A DNA stretch of 64,000 bases from Platynereis dumerilii. Lineage: Eukaryota > Annelida > Polychaeta > Phyllodocida > Nereididae. Of this stretch, positions 21,301 to 36,300 are shown piece by piece. Positions within the stretch are counted from its first letter, which is position 1. Each line of letters begins with the position of its first letter. The position numbers and the translations under genes were made by a program. Under the pieces are notes generated by a model. The model was not told the DNA's origin, did no database searches, and worked only from the letters and a program-made list of their open reading frames with translations. Location: NCBI GenBank assembly GCA_026936325.1, contig JAPTHN010000006.1:30583296-30647295 (forward strand). Direction: 5' to 3'.

Positions 21301-24300
21301 AAAACCTAAACAAACTAAGTCCTTAAAATTAGACGAAACTGAGAAGTTCAGACAAAACACAGTATACTATGAAGCCCAGAGAACAGATGAATGCAAACTT
21401 GAACTCTCAAACAGATGAAATATTAACTATTTGCTGTATCAAACACAAAGTAAGGCAAGAGAGAAATGGAAAGAGACACTGCTGGCTTCTTTGATCAAGG
21501 CTTGAAGCACCAGGAAAATACATGGATATGACCTATTAATTGAAAATTTGGCCAACAGAAAGATTTTTATATCTAGAATATGTAACAAAGTTCTGGTTGG
21601 ATGACCACATGTGTTTTTGTGTACCATTGTCAACATACGCATACTTTAATCTCAAAAAATGCCAAGAAACCTAAAATGTGATAAACAATGAAATGATGTT
21701 CATTTTCCTTCAAAATACATTTTCTGGTGAACGTAAATGAATTTATGCAGTACTGTGTGCCATCCACAGTTTATCTTATAAATAAATAATTTGTTGCTTG
21801 CAAAAAACCCATGATAATGGTCCAAAATGGAATGCGATAGACAAAAAAATTAAAATTCAAATAACTCAAATTTTTCCCAACAGAATATTTTAATTTTTAC
21901 ATCGATACGAAGCTGAGACCTTCTACTTTCACGCTACTTTTCTAACTTTTTCGGTATATTTTGAAAATCTTGAATTTTATTCAGGAGCACTGTGAACAGT
22001 TTTAAACAATTTTACCATACTTCGGGTCAGTAGTTAAAGATGTTCTAAATTATCATGCAGAATGCCATTTTTAAAGTGCCTTGTGGACATCATTTTCTTA
22101 CCTTCGCATGAAATTGAAGAAGCCATAGAGACTTGCGGTTGTAACGGAAGACTTACAAACTTCTAGATCAACCTTGGGGTAGTAGTGGACATAGTTGACA
22201 CACATTTCATCACTGATGGAAAATCCTCCCTGTAAGCACGAAACAAAATTAATGTCAAGGATACTACTGAGATAATTTGAAAAATTGTTAATTACATCTT
22301 GTTCCGCTGCTAGAGAGGTTAAGATACGATGACATTTATAGGGAAGTAAGGAGAGAGAGAAACCTAAAAGTAGAAAGTTTAGTCAAGTAGATTAATATAT
22401 TCTCCACTCGGATTGTGTCAGCCAATCACAAGCGAGTATTCTTGGATAATATCCTTGCTGTATTAGGCAGAGAACAAGTTATATTGGACAGTGAAAAGTT
22501 ATATTGGACAGTGAGAAGTTATATTGTGCAGTGAGGAGTTTTATTGCCATGTTATAGGTCCGTGAGGGAGGACCTGAGAGGAAACACCTTCTGCTGTGCC
22601 CTGCTGAAGCAACAGCAAGAAAAAATTTTGTGTTTTTCAATTTTAGTAAAAAATAAATTGCGCGCCAATGGGAATACACAGAAAAACACAAATGATGTCA
22701 AAAGTTGCGTATTGATCAGGACAACAACATTAAGCAAATGTAACATTGCTTACATAGGTCATGGGACCATGGTATGACATTGAGTGACAAAAAATGCACT
22801 TTTTCACCCATTTTTCACGTAAATGCCAATGTTTAAAGAAAAACATTGTGCTATAAAATTGAAATAAAAAATATCAGATATAAAGAAGCTTCTTGGTTAT
22901 AGAATACAGAATCAGAATATGTGAATTTTATATTTTTGTGGCTACCCATTGCTGAAATAGGACGAGATACATTTTGAAGAGAATTCTGCAGTTAAACAAA
23001 AAGAAACACAAACTGGCTTTCCAGCACAATCAAAGTGTTTAAACCTATTGCTTTAAAAGTGGGTTCATTTATGGAGAATATAACAAATATTAGATGGTAA
23101 GTCGTCCAATATAGAGTATAATTGGACTCAGAAAAACTATATTGGACTCGGCGCAAGCGCCTCGTCCAATATAGCTTTTCTTCGTCCAATTATACTCTAT
23201 ATTGGACTCCTCACCATCAAATATTTATATAATACTGTCCACAACAATAATGCATACAATCATGCATAATAAAACTATATATGATGTCAGTTTTACATTA
23301 AGTTCATATATGATTTTCACCTATTTGTCATGCGCGACAATGAATCATAATTAACAAGCCTCAGACGAATACGGTACTGACCATGGGAATTCAAAACAAT
23401 CATCGTCTAGTATGAACATTTAATGCAGAAAGGAACCATTTCAGACTGAATGCATGCGTATTTTGTTAGGTAAATAATTCAAAATTTTGATAAATTTCTG
23501 ATACCTACCATTACTATCTCGTCTTTGTTTGCGGTGGAATCTTCACAAGATGTTGTCAGAGCATCACCCTTCAAAAGAGATATTTTATCATCACAAAAGG
23601 TTGGTGGCAATGAAAAATAAGTTGCCCATCAGAATTTTATTTTTTTAACTTAATTTACAGTTTGTCACGTCAAGCATTGGGACAGAAATTTAGCATTGTT
23701 TGGACAGTCCATAAAAATCAACATGATGAGATAGGAGGTTCAGAAAATGCCAAATTGACAAGAACTAAGTCTTGAGTGGCAATCTGACACACAATGGGCA
23801 ATGATGTCACAAAAGTGCACTGGAGTGCCACTCAAGACTTAGTTCTTGTCAATTTGGCATTTTCTGAACCTCCTATCTCATCATGTTGATTTTTATGGAC
23901 TGTCCAAACAATGCTAAATTTCTGCAAAATTGGACTGCCATTTCCATAAATTGGCAAATATCGGACAAAAATGGCACCAAAACATCACAAAAATGTGATA
24001 TTCATATTACAACAGGGCTAAGCTATACATAGATATATGTTTTTCTCCTGTTGGGCTGAGATATCTGAACAAACGTCTGCCCTCTGCTTGACGTGACAAA
24101 CTGTAATTTATTATTTTCTATACGCATTACATATGCATATAAAACAACTATGACTAACATGTCAAATTAAACAATGAATAACTTATATAAATGTATCAAT
24201 AAAACCCAGGGAAAAATCAGTAAACAGTGTATATTACAGTAAATAACAGAAAAACAGTATCACAGCATATTGTATCAAGTTCATCAACCAAAGTACCACG

Positions 24301-27300
24301 CAAAAAGAGGTCTTCAAGTTTTGACTTAAAGTCATTTAATTCATTCAAATTTCTTAGTTCTGACGGTAATTTATTTTTTGTAGAATACTTGTGATTGTTA
24401 ACTAAATTCCTTTATGTTGCTTCCCCAACTGGAGCATTGCATGTATTTAAAAATTTATACCATTCGACACCTCTGTCAGCCAATCACATCCCAGTATCTC
24501 AGGGAAATAATTCACATATTCTTTGTTGTCCAGTTATCCTCTCATGTTTGAGTGTTTGTCTCAAGGTATAAGCTGGTTATTCACCATGGGATCAGGAATA
24601 TGTGTTTATCACATATCCCCTCTCCCGTGGTGAATAACCTATACAAATATTATTGCAGACCATTTGGAACCTTAAAGGGCAACAAAAATTAGCAGGAGTT
24701 TGCTCTATGTTGTTGCATTTATCATCACCAACTGTGATCTTTTGGAAAGTGTGCACTGAATTATTTGAACCAACTTAGCGTGAACTGTGCACACAACAAT
24801 ATCTGCCATGCACTGTTTGTAACCAAATGTCATGATCAATAGTCTCCAATGCAGCTTGCAAAGTCCAACAAGACAAGCATTGTTACTTCTTTGTTGTTCA
24901 GATTCAACATAATGTCATTATGGATTTCGTTGAGATGGTTCCATTGTAGGCCTTTTGCATGGGTAATGATTGCACGTCATTATTAAACTTAAAGGCATTG
25001 AGCTGAGCGGCAATTGGTGCAGTACAGGTCTACTGTTTGCAATTACTTTTGAGTCGTGGCCCGACAAGTGCTGTTCAAGTTTAAACTGGCAAATTGAAAA
25101 CTTTTGCTGTGACTTATGCTATAAATCAAGCAGTAGCCATGGGGTCGACATGACAATGTTTGACTGGAATAATATTGCAGCACAGACAAAATGTTTTAAC
25201 TATAATTATAAACCACCCCACTGTTTTGTTTATAAGGTGACCTTATAGGACCCGTGTATGCTCAAATTATTTTATTTCTTTTCCTCTTCTCTTTTATTAG
25301 AGAGTTGATTGTGGGTCTATTTTTTTATTTTCCCTTTCCGCATGGTTCATTTATGTCATGGATGCGGTTACATTCATAACTTATGCAAAATGCGATGCTA
25401 AAGAAATGTAAGTGTTGCAGATAGACAGGTCATACAAGGTAAACTTGAAATTTCACGACAATGCCTCAATTAAAATGCTAAAATCAGAGATATACCAGGA
25501 TTACGGCAAACTTTTGAAATGTCATAGCCTTATCATAGAGAACAACAAAAACAATAGGGACAGCACACCAACGGAAAACTCACTGGGGAGATTATGAAAA
25601 TACACCCAGGGCTTTGCTTCCGTGACATAACAATAACACTACTTTTGAGGGAGCTATGCTTTTGAATGGCCCAAGGTGATTTCCAGCAGCCCAAGTGATT
25701 CAAAGCAGCACGAGCAGCGCAAGGGCTGCTGTGCAACCATGAGGGCTGGACATCACCGAGGGCCATTCAAACAGCATAGCGCCCAAATAAAAAGTAGTGT
25801 TATTACTATAATTATCCGCTTACTAGGTGTTCCTGTTCTGATTTACCACCAAGAGCGGTTAATTCACGATTGGCGTTAAGTGAAATGAACAAGGGCCTTT
25901 ATTGACTGTAACGACCCTTTCCTTATAAACAAGGGCCGTTATTAACTACAGCGGCCCCCGACTTTGTGAAAAAGGGCCGTTATTGACTATAGCAGCCCCA
26001 ACCTTGTAAACGAGGGGTTATTGACAATATTGGCCCTCGTTCTTGTAAACAAGGGCCTATATGAAAAATCGTCGGCCCTCAAAATTTTGCTAATGCTCTA
26101 GTGAACGGCCCTGCAAGTGGATAATAATATATATTCGATACTTGGGCTGTGTCAAACTATCATGTGTAAACAAGCTTGAATCTAGGCACAGGCCCTAGCC
26201 ACAGGCCCTAGCCACATAGTCTTGTCTTCACTGGTCACCAGTGTATTCAAAGGTCATGCTCTGACTTGGCCTGCTGACTTCATCTGGACAGAAAATAGGT
26301 CACTTTTGGAATCGGCCAATCAAAGACCTTCTCACAAAGGTCACATCAGTAAGAACTGCTCTGATTGGCTACTCACAGGCATAACATGAACGTGGTGAGG
26401 GAGCTTCCTTATTTCTTGGAAGTGGGGACTGTAATGCTCATCTCTGTTGAGTTCAGGCAATTCCACGCCATCCCTGAAGTGCTTGGTGTAGGCCTTCTTG
26501 CCCGTCAAATGGGTGTGCAGTTGGGACGCAAATATCCTAATTCCATCGTCAGGTAGAGCCTGGAAAAAATAACATTATCCCATTATGCTAGCAAAAGAAC
26601 CTGTGAAGGAACATAATAGAAAAACAACTGACATTTTGTCTGCTGGCACTGCGGCTTACTGCAGATTCAATAAGTATGAGTTTCTCTGGCTAGTTTTCTC
26701 ACTGTCAACATAGCATTTTCAGCTGATCTGATTGGATCATGAGCAATGAAACGTCCTCCAAATTTGTCAGTTGAACGTAGAAAGCTATTAAATATGAATT
26801 ATTAGGCTTCAGTGAGCAGTGGAGTTTGACAACTTAAATGAGATTAGCAGGTAAATCCAGGCAGTCATTTCTGTTTTTAGACACGTCAGCTGCAGTTCGA
26901 ATACGTTTTTATGCCATTCGAATGAGTTTATGCCATGTATTGCAGTGCCTCAACCAATCGAATGAACTGTATTTGCTACGTTTCGCTATATCCTTCAGCA
27001 GAAACTCATACTTCTTGAAATTGCAGTAAAAGTCGGATCTTATTTAAGACATCTGAAACAAGATTGCATATTTGAGAGCAAACAACAATGGCCCTACACA
27101 GCTTAGTCAGATTGCTCATGAAAAGGTAAAATTGACGCTTAAAATTGTATTGGTATCTTTTCTTTGAACTTCTTCATAAATTTATCTAATTGGTCTCTAG
27201 TTTTTGTGGCAAAACCGTAAACAATCTTGCACCGAAATAGTGCGTTTGACTGAGTAGTCGAGTTCAAAAAGATCAGGACAACAGCACTGTTAAGTTGCTG

Positions 27301-30300
27301 CATCATCACTGCCTTACTACAATGTGACTGTGAGTTTGAAAAAAAAAGTTCCACATGTTTCCCCCGAGGCTCCGTTGTATTTAATTACATAATTTACGCA
27401 AAAGTCAACGACATTTTTGCCTGACTGAAATCGTCTAGTATTGATCTGTGTAATTTGATGAAAGAAATAACGGACAGGGTAATTGAATGATGACTGTTAT
27501 TACTGAAATCACTTTCAAAATGAATTGTCACAGGATTTTACACTATAACACTCACTGAGATATAATGATAAAATCATTAAAGTAGCGTTTACTGCCAGTA
27601 TGTTGCAAAATACCAAGTCATTTGAATAATTTTACAATTCAATTTTTCAAAATTTGAGAAAGCACAAACGATCAATTGCGCTTGTGAGACAACAATGACT
27701 ATATATTGGCTAACGTAATTCTAGTCCAATTGATTCTGAGATAAGATGTGCTTATAGATAGATAGCCCATAGAATGGTAGATATGGTAAGTGCATCCCTC
27801 TAATATAAGCCACGTTCTGCATCGGCAGCCACAAGCTCAGGGTTGATTGAACCCCCCTCCCTGCATCCGCTACCTATTTATCCCATGTTTGGAATCTTTC
27901 ACTTGCCCAGCATAGACACTGATACAAAGGACCACTAATTTAATATCTCCGAATGACATCCAGCTGCATGGGATTTTGCTCATGAAGGTCATCTTCGTGG
28001 TTGAACCAATAGGCCTACAGGCTACAGGCAAAGACCTTCAGTGGAGCAGGCTGGAACTTTAACCACTCCTCCGCCCAGCTGCCTGCTTATATCCACTCTA
28101 AACATTTGGTTGTCACTGTGACTAGTTTATGACTACTTTAGGGTAGTAATGGTTACAAAGATTTAGTACTGACTTCCCGGAAAATCATTTTGACTATTCT
28201 ATCATAATCAAAATTAGTGTGTTGACTATGTAAGTGTCCGAAAGGTAGTCAATTTCATCACCATCAGGTAGCTTTGATTGAGTGGTACAGCTTACTAATC
28301 CAACATTTGTGACATTGACAACCTTTAAGTAATTTTGACTCAAGGAGTTGTCGATTTAGGCACCAGGAATTACCACCCTAAAGTTGTCATCTTGACCATC
28401 CTGTGTTTAGAGTGTAGAGTAAATAATTGAAGAACTGAATAAGATATAAACCTACCACTTTAGTGCATTCCGGGATACAGTAGCCCTTCAAGGTCCACAT
28501 GTCTTGGTTGGGAGGGACAGCATACTTGTCTGTGTACTCCAAGCCTAACTCCATTATTCCTGCGTCATATTCTCTCAGTTTGTGAGTCACGAAAAAGCGG
28601 ATACCACTGCTGTCCACAATTCCTGAAATACCAAATGAAATTCACTCGCAAATACAAACAAATTAATTTTAAAATTGTATTTATTTATAAATATAGGCCC
28701 TATTTTAAAAGGGTTGATCACTCAGCAAAATAATGCTGTTTTTCAGTAATGCCCTTAAATGAACTTAAAAGTCAATAACAAATTACATATGTATAATAAT
28801 AAGTGAAAAAAAAGTCATCAACCAAGCCTCATCTTTATGTAACAACCATGATCAACAAAGAAATTAGTCCAAATGCCGGTCTGATAGTTTTGAAAAAAGA
28901 GATGACCATTTTCACTGTGAAAAATGCAGATTGTGACTCATGATAGCTGATAATGTGTCATCATCATACTTTTAACACGGGAACCATAGCGGCTGTTCGA
29001 TTAGTCACGATCAAGACTCAAAAAAGGCATTTTCATTTGTCGTAACTGATTTTAGTGCAAGAATCAGAGGCAACATTGGATTATCATGCACCAAAAGACA
29101 ATACCATGAGGTTTAGTCTCCTTGAATCGAAGTACCATTGAAAGCATTGGCATGATCGTGACACATCATCAGAATCAGAATATATACAATCGGCCAATAT
29201 AAAAACTTGATTGTGATTGAGTGCAGAACTGGTTTGGGCTGCAGGACGCAATGGGAGCCCCACAAACACGGCCGGCGGGAGCGGGGTGAGACAAATAATA
29301 GAAAGTCCCACAACAATGGGAGTTGCGGGGTAGGACGGACGCAGGACTGAATTTTGGGGGAAGGGACGGACAGGGCGGAAAATCCGTCCCACGCAGGGCT
29401 CTGTCAGAGGGGCCTGTCAATTGTAAACACCAAAAGGCGTAGAAACCAGGGAGTGAGGAAGCAGTTGCCCCCTAAAATCTGACTCATGAATGTGATTTCA
29501 CAATTTGGTCAACGGGGTTTTCTACCCGAATTTTTCATATCTTTCCCCAAATTCAAGGTCAGTTGAAAAGGTTGGCAGATTTTAGGGGGCAACTGCCCCT
29601 GACCCCCTGGTTTCTACGCCTCTTGGTGATACAATTGACAGCTATCTACGGTCAATGCCAATACCGTACAATAAGTTGAAGTTGGCTAGCTGAGGGAAAG
29701 TTGGCCTCCTAGTTTACCCCCACTGAATGGCAGATATGCCAACTTTCCTCACTGACACAGACGGCCAAATTCCCGGAGAAGCCAGTGTCCATGAGGAAAG
29801 TTGGCATGTCTGCCGTTCAGTGGGGCCAACTTACCCCGGTAGGCCTTCTTTACCTCTTCAACGCTACATAATCACATGGAATACAGCATCATAGTGATTT
29901 GTGTACCATGTACCGTTGACAATGTAACTGTCAGACAATTACATGTAATTATATTGACTATTGGCAATCTCATTGACTTTTACATATTTTATAAAGATCC
30001 ATACACGTAGTACTACTTACAAATTAAACAGAAGTGCTGAGCCATAGTTTTTTCTGACATGTTGTACAATGGTGGAATCCGTAAACACCAATCATTATTG
30101 AAAGTAATTCTTTATTCAATGCCTTTTGGTGTATGTTTTGCATCTATAATTGTCAACAAAGACTGATTTGTATAATTTGTATGACTCGCCTGAGGGTATA
30201 ATTTTTTTCCAAGGCGAATTATTTATTTATGAAAATATTGATCTGGTTGTGATGGCATTTCTTTCATACCATGGATAGGTGGAGGATGGGGGATTTGGAG

Positions 30301-33300
30301 GTTAACTAAGTGATAGCATTCTGTGCTTCTATTCACCGGTCATTGATTCGATTTCATCTCTAGCCTGATGCTTTCGTCCCTTCCATGTCCATATTAGCTT
30401 ACAGCAGTGCACAGATCAGCGGTGTCTGGATAGGGAGCCATGGGGGAGGGGTGGGGGATTAACCCCCCTACAATGATCCTGTGCCTCTACTGTAGGGGGG
30501 GTGTTATTTTAAAAATTTCAGAAAATCATACCTGTGTGGATGGAATATAAAAATATAGGTCAAAAGAAACCCAAAGGTACCTCATTTGCATTATTTGGTT
30601 TTAAAAACCCATATGGACGGAGGCTTTGAAGATTAAGATAACGGCTTTTGCGCCGACTGCAAAATTACGCGAAAATGCCATATCTCGAGAACCAATGCAC
30701 ATACAGACTTCAAAATAGGCTCAAATTATCCGCAATTCCCAAGTTTATATTCGTCTTTCATAGTAAATATATGCCTATCTGCCTTATTTTTTAAGATATA
30801 GCCAAAAAACCTTGATTTTGTGCAAAACCTTATATTTTCGATTTTTTTGGGAACTTTATAGGCCTAATTTGAAGAATGTTAGCTTTAAAAAGTTTCTGTT
30901 CCACTTGCTCTATCATCCAAAAATTACAGTATCATCCTAAACATTGAAGATTGATGTTGCAGTTTTAGCCAAATCAGTCTTTGTATGTAACAGTATCTAT
31001 CTTTGTCTTAGGTGATGCGTGTGTTCTGGTTTTATCCTCGTCAGCACTATAATGACTCAGGATGTATTTGTCTTCAGTCATTTCCTCACATTTAAAAGTA
31101 AGTGTGTGTTTAGCGAAGAAATGTAGGCCTAATTTTGTTTACCAATTTTCATGTAAGAAATGTAAGGATTCTCCTGGGGACAGCACATTTCACTATATTT
31201 GTAATTTTACTTTTTGGTTTATTTATTTTCTTATCGAGAGGACACTGACAGGTTTAGCAAACTGAAGCAGCATTATCAAGTTGAAGCTGTGAATGTGAAA
31301 GTCTTAAGTTTTCAATGAGACATTTGTGTGACTTCTTATGGTGGTGATGGATCAGATATTCTGACATACAAAGGTGCCGTGGCCTAGCGCATAAGGTGTT
31401 CGCCTGGTAACTGAGACGTTGCAGGTTCGACTCCCACCCATGGCACGGAGGAACTGAGCAGATCCTCCATAACTCTTTGCTTCACTTCACCCAGGTGTAA
31501 ATGGGTACTTGGCTATAGGCAGTGATGGCGATTGTAGAGTGACTTAGCATTGTGTGCGCTGGAAACGGCTGCCTGGCTGTATACTCTCCGGGGAGTTGAG
31601 AAAGGCTCATGCTTGAACAGGCCTGCCAAGGGTGTAATTGTAAAGTCTGTTGAGACTGACTTCGTCGGTGTAATGGACTATAAAAAAGTCTACATTTACA
31701 TTTACATTTATCTGGAATTTTCAACCTAATATTGGCAAGCAGAAATATGTAGTTCCCGTTCACAAAAAATGCTTATATATTTATTCCACCTTCAGTAGAA
31801 ACATGTCACAAATTTTAGGAATTGAGAAATTTTGTATTTCTGGCATGTTGTATCTCAAATTTTACAATCTGTCTATAATTCAATACATATGTGTAACATT
31901 TTTCTCTTTACTGTGCAGCCACATCCACTTCAAAGTGTAGCCATTTTTCGAACAGGCTTGTTTTGACAAAATAAATAACCTAACCTGACAAATAAAACGT
32001 TTTTTAAATATATAGTTTTTGCTATTTTACAGATATTGTTAACATCTTTATTTTCCAGCAATGCATTCTTTTCCAACTCAGCTGGGGCATCAGACCACTC
32101 AGAGACCAAATTGTGCGTCTTCCTTGTTCAACGTAATAACTAATTTAGCATTAAATGTGTGCATCCCTGGCTGTGTTCTTGCTGGTTGCTGCCTCTCTGT
32201 CCAGTTAATCATTGATGGAGAGCACAGACCTTTCAGCATCAAGGTCCTTTTTCATTATATCTTCAGACATAGTTTCCTTTAACCCAATTGATATATTCTC
32301 TTTCAGTAGGAGAAAGCCTACGGTTAGAATATTGAGAGCTTGGATAAATCTAGAATCTTGACTTTCATGGCTAACTTGTTAGAGAAGAACGATTTTCAAC
32401 ATTCCAGTTTCATACCTGAAATTGTTTCTGAACAAGAAATTCATTGACTTGTTCTCCTCAAGTAGCACTTCCTGGTCATCTTTTGTCACATGTTGTCTGT
32501 GTAACTTTTGCTTTTCTTTGGTTAACTGTTCATCCGTCAAAAGTCAGTTGGTTCAACAAAATAAAGAGTGCTAAAAACAAAGTGCTCAGTCACAAGATGC
32601 TGGAGAATTCAATGTCACTGAAGGCATTCACCACAGAATTAAGCAAGGGGGTGTTGGAGAAAGAACTGTATTTTTAAAGAAGTCCCTGGGATTGGCACTA
32701 GGTCACTTGGCAGAGGTAGATGTTTCAGCTTAATCTTTCTCTCCTCAGAGAAACAGCTTACTCTATTTTCAGAGCTATATGCAAACCCAAACTTTGAGGG
32801 TATGGACCAATATTCTTGATAAAAATTTTGTGCATTAAGATGTCAGGCACAGTCAGTACATTGTAAATTGTTTTGTTCAGTCATACTACTTTTAAAAATG
32901 ATTAGATCCTGTCTCATCTTCTTGTTTCTCTTCTTGAAAAATCCTCTATTTTCTTCTTATAATAATAAATTTTTCATTACTGCAAGATGAGCATAGGAAA
33001 CAAATTAATGTGATTAACAATCAATTTGAGAGTTACTTGTCCATCAGGGACATCATTTTCCAGTATTGGACTTTTAGTATTAATAGAGTCATTATTTATG
33101 CTATACTCTTTAAGTAATGCCAATACTGGCATTACTGCTGTCTCACGTGTGAAATAGAATTATTGTGGTGTTGTGAATGTCACTTGTTTTATAAGCTTGT
33201 CAAAGATCTTGTCAGTGAACCTCAAGACTTCTAAGATAGCTCCACACAGAGTACAATGCAGTTATATGAAACTAAACATTAATGTTATTGTCATAAGTAA

Positions 33301-36300
33301 TAAAATCAATTTAGGCATAATCTATGCACGATATACAACAACTTTGTAAAGTATGATTCTGTAATTAATAATATGGAATAGAACTGTCAAATGCATATAT
33401 ATATTAAATGTAAACATAGATTGAGCAATTTTTGCAATTATTTAGGCTCCAACACTACACACACAGTCTGCAATGCGTGATTACGCTTGTATACTGACGG
33501 AAAAGAGCAAAAAAACAGTTTTTGTCCAATAACAAAAAAAGTATTGCACTTAGGCCTATAGTTACCATGAAACATTGATATAAAAGTGAGGATTCCGTTT
33601 AATTTGAGCCTATTCACAAGTCTCTAAGACCAATAGTTCTCGAGATATGATTTTTTTTGGGTAATTTTCGTCACTATTTCTTTGCGTCAACCTTCAAAGG
33701 CTCCGTCCATATGGGTTTTCGGCTTATATCGACAAACGGGGGCAACCGTGTTGCCTAACTAGGTCCAGGTCACACAAAAAATGTCACACAGAAACATTTT
33801 GGAATTATCACCCCCCCCCCTACCTCTTGGGCCCAGGCACTCCCACCATATGATAGCTAAAATGACTGTAGTAGGACATATTAAGTATGCATACATGTGC
33901 CTCTCAGGAAAATGACTTTCCACCCTCAATCAGGTGAGGGAATTTGAAGGTAGGTATAGACTCATAAGGTTAATTGGTTGAAGTGAAAAGAGGTGAAGTC
34001 TAGACATTTTATTTTGGCAGCAAGTTTTGTTGTTGTTTTAAAACAATCCATGATTAAGTCTGAGGTTTAATTTTTGGCTTATTAGGGTGAGCACACCATG
34101 ACCAAGCATGATTTGGACTTAATTGATGTCTATGATCCCCCAGCTCCATCATGCAGGCACTTACAATGCTAAATTGCTGCTGCTCTTCAGCACATTTAGA
34201 GCTATTTTTAGCCTTCTGTTGTGACGTCATCACTCATCAGCATTGTTGGCTCTATGACATCACTGAAACAATGGTGACAGGCACTGACGTCACAACAGCA
34301 GCAATAGAAGCAGTAGAAGAAAATGGCTTCTTCAGCTGTGTTGACAGAAATGTTATTCTGTGTTGACAGCAATGTTATTCTAATGGGACGACCTCAAAAC
34401 CAGGGCAACAACATGCCAATACTTTCAAATTATTGTGAAACTGTTTGGTCAAGGTGTCAGGAACAGGAGGAGACAAGTATTTTTGTCAAGAGTAAGGTAT
34501 GTTTTTAATTATCAGCCAAAAACTTACTGCCACAAAAAAATGACTGGACTTTAGGTTGAGGGTACCAAGTTTAATTCAGCAACTGTCAAAAATACAGAGA
34601 AGGAATCTTTGAGGTATTCCAGTTTAATCTAAAGGGGGCCTTAATTTGTTGAACTGTTTAAATAATGACCATTACTCTACTGGTTCTGGCAAACAAAATG
34701 AATAAGAACTGTTTGTGTACTGCACCTGCATGCAGTTCAGGATTGTTGTAGTGCACCTCCATCATGATGTAGGGAGAAAACCCCTTTCCACCGATCGGGT
34801 AGCCTGCTTCTTTTGGATAGACAAGGGCCTGCAAATAAGAGCAAGAAGTACACAAAATTATGCTATTACTAGCATAGTACCCTTGAGAATGCATATTTAA
34901 GGGCCAGTCTTTGAAGACAGTGGCCCCTCCCTGGCTCCCTCCCTCCATTGGAGTCCAGGGAAAACAGAACAACAATGAGTAGTACATGAGAAAGGATTGA
35001 TAGTCGTGCTTAAATGACTAAAAAGTGCCCTGGTAGTACACATAATCTGAACAGTTTGAGAAACCAGACCCACTTATCGTTGTTGTAAGGTGTGAAATGA
35101 AGTTGATTGCAAATTTGCAGTTTTGGCATTGAGTAGTTTGGGAGGAGTAGCGTAAAGCATCCATGAATTAAGGGTATGATGATGATGATGATTGCCAACT
35201 GAGTGCCATGATGAATGGTATTATTAAGCTACCTTAGCTCAGCCATTTGAGACATTTTCGGTCAACTGAAAGGAGTAAAACATTGTCTGACAATCAGTGG
35301 CGTAGCTAGGGTTTTTCTCTGGGGGGGCAAATGACCCCCAATTTCCCCAAAAAGTAATCATCGACATGGGAGTACGACAAAACATTTTTCTGAGCTTTAC
35401 TGGATTCTCAAATAACGCATGGTAGGCAAAAGCAAAATTTGCTTTCATCATATTTAGGCCATTTTTGCACTGTGGTTCCATAGGAAGGCCGTTATGCTAA
35501 TAAATCTGCAGAAAAAGTGGACTCGCCTAATTAATAATAATTAAGTGCCCAAAAACCCCAATTTAATTTAATTCAATTTCTCCTTTGTTCTTCTTTCTTT
35601 TACTCTACAGGGTATCCACCAGAGAGGAAAATAGTGAAAATGGTGAAAATCACCTGCAGGGAAATATCACAGAATTTGAAATTTGACCTGAAATTCACAG
35701 AAAACACAGGGAATACGGTTTTACTTTTGTAAAGATGGAACAAATGCTTTGTTTTTTTAGCTGAATCCCAAAAAGTCTGCGTTTGTGGATTCTGATAAAA
35801 CAAGGCTAGGCTCGAGTAAGGACAGGGAAAACATTCGATGAAACAGGGAATTCATTCATCAAATTACAGTAGATATCCGGTTCCTTTTCCTCTTTGTTTC
35901 CCTTTTCTTTCCCCATTTTCCCTGCATTTTCCTCATTTTCCCCCTTTTCCCTCATTTCCCTATTTTTTCCCCATTTCCCCATTTTTCCCCAAAAAGTTGT
36001 CTAGGGGGCAACTTGCCCCCCCTGCCCCCACTAGCTACGCCACTGCTGACAATAACTGTACAATATACATCCATTCCATTAACTGTCTAGACCATCCAGT
36101 AACTAGAATTGAACAGACAATGTCATTGATATAATAGAACTATCAAGTTGTTTGAAATTTTTAACAGTTGTCTGGTTTATAAATTTTGAAAATAGAATGG
36201 AAATGGATTGTACATTTATTTTCAGAATCAGACAATCCTCTTTATTCAGTGCAAGAAGGTTGATAGATCAAAGTACAAAATGTTTTACCCTTTGACATGT

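Noticed and set aside
31374-31446. Possible tRNA-Thr gene
   Set aside because: The cloverleaf acceptor stem is good, but the anticodon stem is poor and a SINE body and tail follow directly.
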